From Mycolicibacterium sp. CH28 (GTDB lineage: Bacteria > Actinomycetota > Actinomycetes > Mycobacteriales > Mycobacteriaceae), in NCBI RefSeq assembly GCF_004745805.1, contig NZ_SRLQ01000003.1, positions 248,001-312,000 on the forward strand: a stretch of 64,000 nucleotides of DNA. The letters run 5' to 3'. The notes beneath the pieces were generated by a model, which was given only the letters and a program-made list of their open reading frames with translations, was not told where the DNA came from and did no database searches. Every line of letters starts with the position of its first letter. Position 1 is the first letter of the stretch. Positions 27,253-35,816 of the stretch are shown here, piece by piece. The position numbers and the translations under genes are program-made.

Positions 27253-29313
27253 TCAGCGAATCACCCCCGTGGGCACCGGCCCCTCGGACGGGTGTGGCCA
27301 GCTGCCATAGGCCACCAGCACCTCGTCCGGCGGCTTCAGCCGCGACCACTCCCGCTCGAATTCTTCCAGTGGCTTGCCCCGCTTGAGTCGCTCGGCCCGA
27401 ACCGATCTACGTGCTTCGACGGTTGCGACTTCGTCGGCGCTGCCGGTGGCCTCGTCGATGACCACGCCGTAGACAGTGCGCGCGGCCCACGCCGTGACGA
27501 TCCCGTCCCGGACATCCACGGCCACCGCCTCGGGCTCCCGTTCGAGCACGTCGCCGTAGCCAGTACCACCCCCGGTGGGCACCAGGTAGATGTCCCCGGC
27601 CGCCGCCGGCTCCACTGGGGTGTTGATCGAGCGATACCGATACTCCCCGGCCAGCGCGTGGCCATCCAACAGCTCCGTACTGGTCGCCGGCACCGACGCG
27701 TCGCCGTTGGCCAGCTTCTCCAGCAGGTCGCTGTCGGTGATCGACACCGACGGCAGCGACGGCGACGCATATCCACCGAACAGCCCAAGACTGCACGGGA
27801 ATCGGCTGCCGAATCCCAGCGACCCAAACATGAGGAACGGTACGTGGTGGACCATGTATGCGGCGTCGAGCCCCGCACCGCCGCGGTAGCGGCCGTGCCC
27901 GCAGCTGTCGGCGAGGAAGCGGTTACGGAACGCGTAGAGCACCGGGATACCCAGCTCGTTCTGCTCCACCTCGCCGGAGTCGGACAGGCTGGCGAAGAAC
28001 GCGCCGGCAACGTTCACACCGTCCTGGTTGGGGCGCGCCCCGCTACCGCCCGCGTTGAGTTCGCTGAACAGATCGGAGACGGGTTCGCCCCACTGGTTCA
28101 CCCCGCCGTAGATCGGCATGTTGAACCCGCTGAACCACGGCGCGACGGCCCGTTGCGCCGCATGGGAATACACCAACTTGGCCAGCGCCAGACTGAACGC
28201 CAGGTTGAACACCGCCATCGGGTTAGGACACATCGAGACGGCGGCATCGGCACTGGGCGAGATGAACGTGCCCGGCCGGAATTCCCAGTCGAGCACCTCG
28301 GCCAGGCCGCTGTTGACCGGCAAATCTGGGAACAGGTAGTTGCACAGATAGGTGGCCGACATGCCGACCAGGGTGTGCGAGAACGTGTTCGACGAGTGGG
28401 CCACCAACTCGGGACTGCTGTCGGTAAGGTCGAGGTGCAGTCGGTCGCCGGTCTTGGTGACCTGCAGTCCCATCTTCAGCAGAGCGTCCCCGGTGCCGAC
28501 GGTGTCGAGGAACGCGTTCTGACGCACCACGCCATCGGGCAACGAGCGCACCCGATTGCGGGCCGCGTCGGTCGCCATCTGGATCAGCTGGCGCAGACCG
28601 CCGATCACGAAGTCCTTTCCGCGACGTCGTGATTCGTCCAGCAGTCGCTCCTGTCCGCGCCGACACGCAGCCAGCCGAGCCTTGATGTCCATCACCAGCA
28701 TGCGGGGGTCTCGCACGCCGTTGGCCAGTAGGTTCACCACGTCCTCGCGGATCACCCCCGCCGAGCAGATCTTCACCGGAGGGACCAGGATGCCCTCCTC
28801 GTAGCGGCTGCGGGAGCGCAGCGTCACCCCACCCGGATCCTGGGCGCCGCATTCACCGGTGTGGATCACCGCCCCGACCCAGCCGATGAGTTCGTCATCG
28901 TCGAAGACGGGCATGAACACCGTCATGTCCGCGGCGTGCACTCCGCCGTACAGCGGGTCGTTGTTGAAAAACGCGTCGCCGGGCCGAACCCCCACCGACG
29001 GGTCGTCGAGCCAGTGGGCCATCGTGTACTTGATCGGGATCTGCTGCAGGAAGGCGTGGAAATAGATGCCTGTCGAGCACACCGCGATGTCGCCCTGGGC
29101 GGTGTAGAACGCGAATCCCGAATCGCCCCAACGCGCACCGGTACTCGCTCCCAGACGCAGCAGCAGTTCCTGACATTCGACGGCGGTGGATTCCAGCTTG
29201 TGCGCGAAGATGGACAGGTCATGGTCGTTGAGAGCACCAACCGCGGTGCGTTCGCGGTCGGTCCATGGTTCCGGCTTGAGCCTGTTGTTGATCTGAAGGT
29301 CACGCCCGCTCAT
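27253..29313 (-). CDS. HyuB-like subunit of an ATP-dependent ketone carboxylase
   Basis: A 686-residue hydantoinase-B/oxoprolinase-type protein, the size of the beta subunit of acetone or acetophenone carboxylase. Recognisable segments are DPLYGGVHAADMTVFMPVF (HxxDxxx metal-site region), AVIHTGECGAQDPGG, LDLTDSSPELVAHSSNT and GGTGYGDVLER near the C-terminus. In the acetophenone carboxylase model this subunit holds the carboxylation site that receives an activated carboxyphosphate or phosphoenol intermediate. ATG 29313 overlaps the stop of the HyuA-like gene by 4 bases. It is the last gene of an eight-gene operon. Oxoprolinase or hydantoinase activity is the main alternative, but the gamma-type zinc subunit in the operon argues for carboxylation. 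Confidence 0.8.
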   Translation of the reverse strand: MSGRDLQINNRLKPEPWTDRERTAVGALNDHDLSIFAHKLESTAVECQELLLRLGASTGARWGDSGFAFYTAQGDIAVCSTGIYFHAFLQQIPIKYTMAHWLDDPSVGVRPGDAFFNNDPLYGGVHAADMTVFMPVFDDDELIGWVGAVIHTGECGAQDPGGVTLRSRSRYEEGILVPPVKICSAGVIREDVVNLLANGVRDPRMLVMDIKARLAACRRGQERLLDESRRRGKDFVIGGLRQLIQMATDAARNRVRSLPDGVVRQNAFLDTVGTGDALLKMGLQVTKTGDRLHLDLTDSSPELVAHSSNTFSHTLVGMSATYLCNYLFPDLPVNSGLAEVLDWEFRPGTFISPSADAAVSMCPNPMAVFNLAFSLALAKLVYSHAAQRAVAPWFSGFNMPIYGGVNQWGEPVSDLFSELNAGGSGARPNQDGVNVAGAFFASLSDSGEVEQNELGIPVLYAFRNRFLADSCGHGRYRGGAGLDAAYMVHHVPFLMFGSLGFGSRFPCSLGLFGGYASPSLPSVSITDSDLLEKLANGDASVPATSTELLDGHALAGEYRYRSINTPVEPAAAGDIYLVPTGGGTGYGDVLEREPEAVAVDVRDGIVTAWAARTVYGVVIDEATGSADEVATVEARRSVRAERLKRGKPLEEFEREWSRLKPPDEVLVAYGSWPHPSEGPVPTGVIR

Positions 29314-31460
29314 CGCTGATCCTCCTGTTCGCTGCGGCGCTCCAGCACGCAGGTTCCGTACTCGTCGAAGGTGAGGACCCACTGTGGGGGCACCACGATC
29401 GTGGTGTCAGCGGCCTCGACGATCGCCGGGCCGGGAAAGCTGTTGCCGGATTGCAGCCGTTCATGCCGGTAGACCGGTGTTGTGTGGTTTCCCAAGGCCG
29501 TCCCCCAATACACCGGCCGATGTCCGGTGATCGCCTGGGACCCATCGCCGCCTACCGTCGGCGTGGGCGGCAATGTGAGGGACTCGGCGGGTACCCAGGC
29601 CCGCAGATGCAGTTCCTGAATGTCAATACCCGCAGCGGGAAACGCCGCCTCGGCCGAGAATTGCCTGCTGAACTCGCCGATGAACGCTGTGCAGAGCTCA
29701 TCGACGTCCGCCGTCGACTCGAGCCGAAGCCGCGGGGCCCGCACCCGGGTCGCGTTGAGTTGGGTGCCGAAGCGCATGTCGACCTCCAGCTCGAGGTGCA
29801 ACTCCTCGGCGGTGAAACCCTCCAACGCGAAGTCGCGCTGCGCCTCGGCGCGCAGCTCGTCGACGACGGCGTTGAACGCGTCGATGTCGGCGGCGGCATC
29901 GGGTTGCATGAAGCGGGTCAACGCGATTCGCCTGGTGCGTTCGTAAATGTGCATCACGTCCATGCCCGAGGACCCGTACGCGCAGAATACCGAACTGAAC
30001 GGCAGGGCGAGAACCCTTCGGGCGCCGACGAAGTCGGCGTAGCCGCACGCATGAGCCGGGCCTGCACCCCCGGCGGCGACGATGGTGAACTCGCGGGGGT
30101 CATATCCCTTGAGCGCAACCTCGGTGAAGATCTCCTGACCCATGATCGCGTTGGCCAGATGATGGATTCGCCAGGCCGCCTCAAGTTCGTCGATCCCCAG
30201 CGGCTTGGCGATGCGATCCCGGATCGCTGCGGCCGCTGCCTCGACGTCGAGGCCGAATCTTCCGCCGAGATAGTAGTCGGGGTCGAGCATGCCCAGGACA
30301 AGGTCGGCGTCGGTGACCGTGGGTTCGGTGCCGCCCAGATCGTAGGCCACCGGGCCGGGCATCGACCCCGCGCTGCGCGGCCCCACGTGCAGACGGCCCA
30401 GCGAGTCGTCGATCCAGGCGATCGATCCGCCGCCAGCGCCGATCGACTTGGTCTCGACGAACGAGCCCTGCACTCGCCACCGGTCGAAGATCGGTCGGAA
30501 ATCGTAGGAGCTGATCTTCTGTCCGCTGACCACGGCGATGTCGAAGCTCGTACCACCGACATCGGTGAACAGTAGGTTGTCCAAGTCATAGTGGCGTGCA
30601 ACGGTGGTGGTGCCGAACACTCCCGCTGCGGGTCCGGCCGCGTGAGTGTCGATCGCTCTGGTGCGGCTGAGCTTCTTGCTACCGCCGCTGTTGTGCACCA
30701 GCATCAGCGGGCGCCGATAGCCACGATGGCGGCACATCTCGCCGATCTGGAAGAGCTGATCGCTCAGCGCGGCATGAGTGTAGGCGTCCACCACCGCGGT
30801 CATTGTGCGGGCGTACTCGCCCACTCGCGGCGAGACCTGATGCGAGCAGATGACCGGGAAGTTGCCCAGATAGGTGTCGGGGTACTCCTCGCGGATGATG
30901 TCGTGCACCGCGAGTTCGTGCGCCGGGTTGGCGAACGACCATAGCAGTGCTAGCACGAATCCCGTGGCCCCCTGGTCGACCAGGGTTTGCACCTGTTCCC
31001 GGACGTCGTCGACGTCCAGTGGCATCAATACCGTGCCCGCCGAGTCGATGCGTTCGCGTATCCCGACCACGAGGTTGCGCGGGATCAGCGGCTCCGGCTT
31101 GCGGATGACGGCCAGGTCGCGGATCTGCTCGATGGGCAGCCCGTCGCCCCATTGGCGGGAGCGGCCGACGAAGATGGTGTCCTCGAATCCGCGGGTGGTG
31201 ATCAGCCCGAGCTTGGGTCCGGTGCGTTCGATGAGCGCATTGATACCAATCGTGGTGGAGTACCGCAGCACACCGGTGTCGGCCAGCATCTCCTCCACCG
31301 GGCGGCCGAACCGCGCTGCGATAGCCTCCAGCGCGTTGGAGAAGCACACACTCAGATCGTGGTGTGTAGTAGGCACTTTGGCGCTGACCCAGGCGCCGTC
31401 GGCGGTCGCGAAGCAGTCGGTGAAAGTACCGCCGACGTCGATATCGATGGAATGGTTCAC
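29310..31460 (-). CDS. HyuA-like ATPase subunit (second copy) of the ketone carboxylase
   Basis: A 716-residue hydantoinase-A-type protein of the ASKHA fold. The phosphate-binding segments are IDVGGTFTDCF at the N-terminus and LFTDVGGTSFDIAV in the middle, with GAGGGSIAWID and a late FAVYGSSGMD-like segment (FCAYGSSGMDVMH). These subunits hydrolyse ATP to activate bicarbonate or the ketone. It differs clearly from the other HyuA-like protein in this operon. Two unlike A subunits are the arrangement of acetophenone carboxylase. GTG 31460 follows a GGAG site by 7 bases and matches the family N-terminus. Confidence 0.82.
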   Translation of the reverse strand: MNHSIDIDVGGTFTDCFATADGAWVSAKVPTTHHDLSVCFSNALEAIAARFGRPVEEMLADTGVLRYSTTIGINALIERTGPKLGLITTRGFEDTIFVGRSRQWGDGLPIEQIRDLAVIRKPEPLIPRNLVVGIRERIDSAGTVLMPLDVDDVREQVQTLVDQGATGFVLALLWSFANPAHELAVHDIIREEYPDTYLGNFPVICSHQVSPRVGEYARTMTAVVDAYTHAALSDQLFQIGEMCRHRGYRRPLMLVHNSGGSKKLSRTRAIDTHAAGPAAGVFGTTTVARHYDLDNLLFTDVGGTSFDIAVVSGQKISSYDFRPIFDRWRVQGSFVETKSIGAGGGSIAWIDDSLGRLHVGPRSAGSMPGPVAYDLGGTEPTVTDADLVLGMLDPDYYLGGRFGLDVEAAAAAIRDRIAKPLGIDELEAAWRIHHLANAIMGQEIFTEVALKGYDPREFTIVAAGGAGPAHACGYADFVGARRVLALPFSSVFCAYGSSGMDVMHIYERTRRIALTRFMQPDAAADIDAFNAVVDELRAEAQRDFALEGFTAEELHLELEVDMRFGTQLNATRVRAPRLRLESTADVDELCTAFIGEFSRQFSAEAAFPAAGIDIQELHLRAWVPAESLTLPPTPTVGGDGSQAITGHRPVYWGTALGNHTTPVYRHERLQSGNSFPGPAIVEAADTTIVVPPQWVLTFDEYGTCVLERRSEQEDQR

Positions 31461-31471
31461 AGGTTGTCTCC

Positions 31472-32170
31472 TCACTGGGCCAATGCCGCGATCGCGGCAT
31501 GGAGATGTTCGGGGGTGGCCGGGCCGGAATCGGCGCTGGTGGTTAGCCACGCCGCGGACCTGACGTGCGACTCGGTGGTCTCCAGGACGCGCGCCACACT
31601 CGCCGGTGCGGCCAGCTCCTCCTCGGCGCTCAGCGACCGGCCGGGGGCCAGCGGTCCTGGCGCACCGATCCGGTCGAACGGATCGTCGGCACCAACCGAC
31701 TGCACCAGCACGGCTTGGTAGTGCGCGGCGATGCGGCTCAGCGTCCGCAGCGTGGCCGGGTTATGGCTCTCGGCCGTCCAGTGTTGCAGTAGCAGCACGT
31801 CTACGCCCGCTTCACCGAGCTCGCGGGCCAGAGCGATCGCGGCGGGGCGGTCCTCGTCGACCGCCGGAGCCGGGACCACTCCGACCACGGCAACGTCAAC
31901 CCGGGTGGAGCGCACCCGGCGCGCCGCCTCGGCCTCCACCTCGGCGCTGACGCCCGGGTCGAAACCGACAACGATGGCGTCGTATCCGAACAGCCGCTGC
32001 GCGAAGTCGACCGCACCGGCCAGCACACCGGGGTCTTCGGCAAGCCGCTCGGGACTGACCTTGGCGACGTCGGCGACGATCCGCTGATCGAGCGGCACCA
32101 GTGCAGGGCGCACCCCACGCTGTCCGGTTACCGCCGCGCGCACCGCGTTCCGATCCAAGGGCGACGTCAT
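31472..32170 (-). CDS. Unrecognised 232-residue protein inside the ketone carboxylase operon
   Basis: A soluble alpha/beta protein rich in Ala and Val, with alternating strands such as AIVVGFDPG, DVAVVGVVPAP, VDVLLLQHW and AVLVQSVGADDP, suggesting a TIM-barrel or Rossmann-like fold. No cysteine cluster, membrane segment or known motif is seen. Its ATG overlaps the stop of the gamma-like gene by 4 bases and its end lies 11 bases before the next HyuA gene, so it is translated with the complex. By position it may be an accessory subunit, comparable to the extra (epsilon) subunit of acetophenone carboxylase, but I cannot show sequence similarity. Confidence 0.6.
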   Translation of the reverse strand: MTSPLDRNAVRAAVTGQRGVRPALVPLDQRIVADVAKVSPERLAEDPGVLAGAVDFAQRLFGYDAIVVGFDPGVSAEVEAEAARRVRSTRVDVAVVGVVPAPAVDEDRPAAIALARELGEAGVDVLLLQHWTAESHNPATLRTLSRIAAHYQAVLVQSVGADDPFDRIGAPGPLAPGRSLSAEEELAAPASVARVLETTESHVRSAAWLTTSADSGPATPEHLHAAIAALAQ

Positions 32171-32517
32171 GACGGGTCTGGAACCAGCTCGGCGGTACGC
32201 GCCCGCAGCGCGTCGAGGTCCAGTTCGAGGTCATGGGTCACCGGGTGGCCCGGTGGCAGATACTCGGTTTCGATCAGCTGCGCGCAGGCCGGGCAGTAGA
32301 ACTCCACGATCCGGCACCAGTCCGGATGCGGGGCGAAGCTGTAATCGGCGTCCTTCGGCGCGCGGGCGAAGTGCACCTCGGCCGGGTCGCGGGACGCGAC
32401 CAGCAGCCCGCGTTTGTAGGAGTCCCGGGCTGACCCCAACTCGGCACCGCAGCGGTTACAGCGCCACAGCTCGGTGTCCAGATCGATGTCCAGATGCTCG
32501 GTGATGCGAATTCTCAT
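32167..32517 (-). CDS. Acetone carboxylase gamma-like zinc subunit
   Basis: A 116-residue protein matching the small subunit of acetone carboxylase. Two Cys pairs, CNRC (Cys20, Cys23) and CPAC (Cys75, Cys78), form a probable zinc site. The connecting segment SYKRGLLVASRDPAEVHF and the late FYCPACAQLIETEYLPPGHP are characteristic of this family. The small subunit is a structural zinc component in acetone and acetophenone carboxylases and is absent from hydantoinases and oxoprolinases. That makes it the best evidence for the type of reaction here. ATG 32517 gives the family's usual length; the open frame upstream is not conserved. Confidence 0.8.
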   Translation of the reverse strand: MRIRITEHLDIDLDTELWRCNRCGAELGSARDSYKRGLLVASRDPAEVHFARAPKDADYSFAPHPDWCRIVEFYCPACAQLIETEYLPPGHPVTHDLELDLDALRARTAELVPDPS

Positions 32518-32533
32518 GCGCGCGTTTCCTGTT

Positions 32534-34414
32534 CTAAAGATCCGACGGGGACAGGACTTCGGTTCCGTACTCGTCGACGGACAAGACAAAGCCCGGTGGG
32601 ACCGCGGTGGTGGTATCGGCACCGTCGATCAGGGCGGGTCCTGCGATCCGATGTCCGGGGCGAAGCAGCCGCCGATCGTAGGCGGGTGTGAGCAGCGACC
32701 AAATCTGGTTACCCCAGTAGGCTTCTCGCTCACCGCGGCGGGCTTCCGCGGGATCGGGGTCACCCAGCTCCTCGGGTGTGAACTCGACGTGGGGAACGGG
32801 GGCCACCGCGCGCACGCCCACCCGGCTCACGCCGGTCAGCCCGGCCAGGTCCTCGGGCGAATCCACCATCAGCTCGTGGCTGACCCCGTCGACGATGCAG
32901 GTGGCGGTGAGTGCCAACGTCACCTCGTCGAAGCCCTCCCCCGCCATGTCACGGCGGGCCCGCTGGACCAAGGCAGCACCCAGCGACACCGGATCGTCCT
33001 CGGCGCGCCGGGAATAGCCGTGCACAACGTCGAGGCCGGACGAACCGTAGGCGCTGAAGACCGCGCTGTAGGGCGTCATCAGAGCTCGGCGAAGCCCGCT
33101 GGCTCGCAGGATTCCCGCAGCATGCCCGCTGCCCGCGCCGCCGTAGACGACCAGCACCGCCTCGTGCAGGTCGTCCTCGGACAGTCCGGCTCCCGCAGCG
33201 ATCTGGCCGATGTGCTCGGCCGACATCCGTGCGACGGTCTCCTTGACCTGCCACGCGGCCTCGGCCAGCGACACTCCGAGCGCATCGGCGACGGGTTGCA
33301 GCGCGGCGGCCGCCCGGTCGGGATCCAGCGGCATCCGCCCGTCGAGGAAGTACTGCGGGTCGACGTGGCCGAGCACGACGTCGGCGTCGGTCACCGTCGG
33401 TGCCAGCCCGCCCAGCCCGAAGCAGGCCGGGCCCGGCCGGGCGCCCGCACTTTCCGGTCCGACGAGCAGCACACCGTCACGCACGGTCACCACTGATCCG
33501 CCGGCACCGCCGACCGCGAGGATCCGCAGGGCCGGCAGGTCGACATGCAGTCCGGCGATGTGGGAGGTTTCCTCCAGCGGGGCCTGTCCGTCCACGATCA
33601 CGCCGAGATCAACGCTGGTGCCGCCCATGTCGAGGGTGATGGCATGGCGGACGCCGTACCGCGCGGCGAGCGCCCTGGCGCCCAGCAGCCCGCTCGCAGG
33701 GCCCGAGTTGTAGGTGTTGAGCGCGTGGGTGCGGGCCACCCGGCTGGCGCCACCGGAGCTGTGCACTACCAGCAGAGGCCGCACCAGCCCCTGCTCGCGC
33801 AGCCTCTCCTCAGCGCGGTGCAGATAGCCGGCGAGATGGCGGTGGACGTAAGCGGCCAGGAATGCGGCGTTGATCCTAGCGGCACTGTCCTCACCGTCGG
33901 CGACTTCGGATGTAGCGAATACCGGTGTGGCCCCAAGGAATTGGCCGGGATACTCACGGCGGATCGCCTTCTTGGCGGCCTGCTCGTCGGAAGGCTCGGC
34001 CATCGCGACCACGACCGCCTGCGCACCCCGATCCACGAGCTGCTGGAAGGCTGTCAGCGCGTCCGCGGTGGAGATCCGCTCCACCATATCGGTATCAGTC
34101 CAGCCGTCCTCGACAAGCCAGCCCGGCCACGGTTGGCCCGGTCCGATCAGCAGTCCGATCTTGGCCCCACGCCGTTCGATCACCGCATTGGTGGCAATCG
34201 TGTTGGCGTAACGCAACACAACCGTCTCGGCCAACAGCGCCGGTACCGGTAGCTGCAGCCGCCGCGCGGCCTCGGTCACACAGTCCAGCAGCGCCACCGT
34301 GGGGTCGTGCGGGGTGCTGGGTACTTTGACGACATGCACCCGCTCGCTGTCGTGGTCGGCAATCAGTCCGTCGGTGAAGGTGCCGCCGGTGTCGATGTCG
34401 ATCGTGTAGGTCAC
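32534..34414 (-). CDS. HyuA-like ATPase subunit (first copy) of the ketone carboxylase
   Basis: A 626-residue hydantoinase-A-type protein. ASKHA-type phosphate loops are IDTGGTFTDGLI at the N-terminus and ITLDMGGTSVDLGV in the middle, with VGGAGGSVVTVRD and FSAYGSSGLDVVHGYSR later. It is about 90 residues shorter than the other A-type protein in the operon, consistent with unequal alpha and alpha-prime subunits. The GTG start overlaps the thiolase stop by 4 bases, so translation is coupled. Predicted role: ATP-dependent activation step of ketone carboxylation in the cytoplasm. Confidence 0.8.
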   Translation of the reverse strand: MTYTIDIDTGGTFTDGLIADHDSERVHVVKVPSTPHDPTVALLDCVTEAARRLQLPVPALLAETVVLRYANTIATNAVIERRGAKIGLLIGPGQPWPGWLVEDGWTDTDMVERISTADALTAFQQLVDRGAQAVVVAMAEPSDEQAAKKAIRREYPGQFLGATPVFATSEVADGEDSAARINAAFLAAYVHRHLAGYLHRAEERLREQGLVRPLLVVHSSGGASRVARTHALNTYNSGPASGLLGARALAARYGVRHAITLDMGGTSVDLGVIVDGQAPLEETSHIAGLHVDLPALRILAVGGAGGSVVTVRDGVLLVGPESAGARPGPACFGLGGLAPTVTDADVVLGHVDPQYFLDGRMPLDPDRAAAALQPVADALGVSLAEAAWQVKETVARMSAEHIGQIAAGAGLSEDDLHEAVLVVYGGAGSGHAAGILRASGLRRALMTPYSAVFSAYGSSGLDVVHGYSRRAEDDPVSLGAALVQRARRDMAGEGFDEVTLALTATCIVDGVSHELMVDSPEDLAGLTGVSRVGVRAVAPVPHVEFTPEELGDPDPAEARRGEREAYWGNQIWSLLTPAYDRRLLRPGHRIAGPALIDGADTTTAVPPGFVLSVDEYGTEVLSPSDL

Positions 34415-35505
34415 TGGGTCTCCTTGACAGTGCTGAGCAGGTGGACTACCGCGGCGATGGCTTCCAGGCCCCTTGGTCCACCGCCGACGGTATGAGCCAG
34501 GCCGACCGTGGGTCCCGCGACCTGCAGCGGCCCGGCTTGGCCGCGCAACTGCCACACCAGCTCGGCCAGTTGCGCGACACCGGTGGCACCGACCGGGTGA
34601 CCCCGGCCGAGTAGCCCGCCACCCGGATTGATCACGGTGCGATCCGCATTGAGTCCCAGGGCCCGGGTGTAGACGATCTCGGCGATGGTGAACGGGTCGT
34701 ACACCTCGGCGATGTCGACGTCGGCCGGGCCGAGTCCGGCGGCCCGGTAGGCCATCGCAGCGGCCCGCCTGGTGGGCTCGCCCGCAGTGATATCGACCTG
34801 GTGGCGCAGAGACTGTCCCGAGACCATGGCACCGCTGCAGACGGTGACGTCAGGAGTTCGGTCCAGTGCGCCGCGAGCGGCCACAATGACCGCGGCCGCC
34901 CCGTCGGCGTGGGCGCCGCATTGCAGCCGGGTGAGCGGTTCGGCGACCAGTGGGGATGCTAGTACTTCCTCGACGGTGGTCGGCTTGGCCAGCGTGGCGC
35001 GCGGATTGGCGACGCCCTTGGCGCGGTTGCGGACCGCAACCTCAGCCAGATCAGCTGGTGTGGCTCCGTTCTGGGCGAATTCGCGATTCGCGGTCATCGC
35101 GTAGACAGCGGGGAATGTCAGTCCGACCTTGCTCTCACGGTCGGACTCCAGTGGGCTCAGCACCTCGTGGTCGGTGACCTTCTCCACGCCGGCGACCAAC
35201 ACGATGTCCTCGAAGCCGCTGGTGACCGCGCGTACGGCTTGCAGGAAGGCAACCGAGCCGCTCGCACAGGCGGCCTCGACGTTGACGATGGGAATACCGG
35301 TGGCAGCAACGCGTTCCAGCACCCGCGGACCGACCTGGCCGCCGCCCAGAACATTGCCGAAGTAGGCGGCGTCGAGGTCGGCGGCATTCAAGCCCGCATC
35401 GGCCAGAGCGCCGGAGACCGCCTCAGCTCCGATATCTTCCAACGTTCTGGGGGCAAAGCGACCGAACTGGGTCATCGCCACACCGACGATGTCGGCTCGT
35501 CTCAT
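34411..35505 (-). CDS. SCP2-type thiolase
   Basis: A 364-residue thiolase-fold protein of the SCP2/lipid-transfer group. The nucleophile is Cys80 in VEAACASGSVAF, GHPVGATG begins at residue 302, and AHTVGGG (His338) is the SCP2-type substitute for the second catalytic loop. EVYDPFTI is also characteristic. These enzymes cleave beta-ketoacyl-CoA with CoA, or act as retro-aldolases when paired with a DUF35 protein. The adjacent DUF35 gene overlaps its start by 4 bases, as in the two-subunit benzoylsuccinyl-CoA thiolase (BbsAB) and other thiolase-DUF35 pairs. In this operon the likely role is thiolysis of the carboxylated ketone after CoA activation. Confidence 0.82.
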   Translation of the reverse strand: MRRADIVGVAMTQFGRFAPRTLEDIGAEAVSGALADAGLNAADLDAAYFGNVLGGGQVGPRVLERVAATGIPIVNVEAACASGSVAFLQAVRAVTSGFEDIVLVAGVEKVTDHEVLSPLESDRESKVGLTFPAVYAMTANREFAQNGATPADLAEVAVRNRAKGVANPRATLAKPTTVEEVLASPLVAEPLTRLQCGAHADGAAAVIVAARGALDRTPDVTVCSGAMVSGQSLRHQVDITAGEPTRRAAAMAYRAAGLGPADVDIAEVYDPFTIAEIVYTRALGLNADRTVINPGGGLLGRGHPVGATGVAQLAELVWQLRGQAGPLQVAGPTVGLAHTVGGGPRGLEAIAAVVHLLSTVKETQ

Positions 35506-35816
35506 CGCGCGTTCACCTCCGTGGCGGCAAAGTGAAAGACGTCTGCCGTACCGTCGGCGGTGACGCGCACCGCGTCGCCGACCGCAACGACCGAGTCGAC
35601 CCGAGCGAACAGCCTTAGTCCATCGTCAAAGTCGGCGTACGCCAGCGTGTAAGGGACCGCGACTCCCGGCATTCCGCGGTGCACGGTGGTCCACGAATAG
35701 ACCGTGCCCGCCGCTCCTTCTGCAACGAATCGGGTCTCAGCCCCACAGGCCAGGCAACACTGCTGGTCCACATCGGCGGTCCCACACCGCTCGCATACGC
35801 TCACGCCCGCGGTCAT
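35502..35816 (-). CDS. DUF35 OB-fold protein with zinc ribbon
   Basis: A 104-residue DUF35 protein. The N-terminal zinc ribbon uses Cys8, Cys11, Cys21 and Cys24; the OB-fold part includes GTVYSWTTVHRGMPGVAVPYTLAYADFDDGLRLF. Such proteins bind a thiolase-fold partner and guide CoA esters into its active site. It overlaps the ligase stop and the thiolase start by 4 bases each, so all three are coupled. Its strict pairing with the SCP2-type thiolase here implies a stable two-protein enzyme. Confidence 0.88.
   Translation of the reverse strand: MTAGVSVCERCGTADVDQQCCLACGAETRFVAEGAAGTVYSWTTVHRGMPGVAVPYTLAYADFDDGLRLFARVDSVVAVGDAVRVTADGTADVFHFAATEVNAR

Noticed and set aside
27010..28632. 540-codon plus-strand open frame opposite the HyuB gene
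   Set aside because: It is antisense to a well-conserved carboxylase subunit and starts inside the hydrolase gene; no family resemblance.
27253..34414. 5-oxoprolinase or hydantoinase operon
   Set aside because: The family fold fits, but two different A subunits, the acetone-carboxylase-gamma-like protein and a coupled ligase-thiolase set fit ketone carboxylation better. Kept as an alternative.
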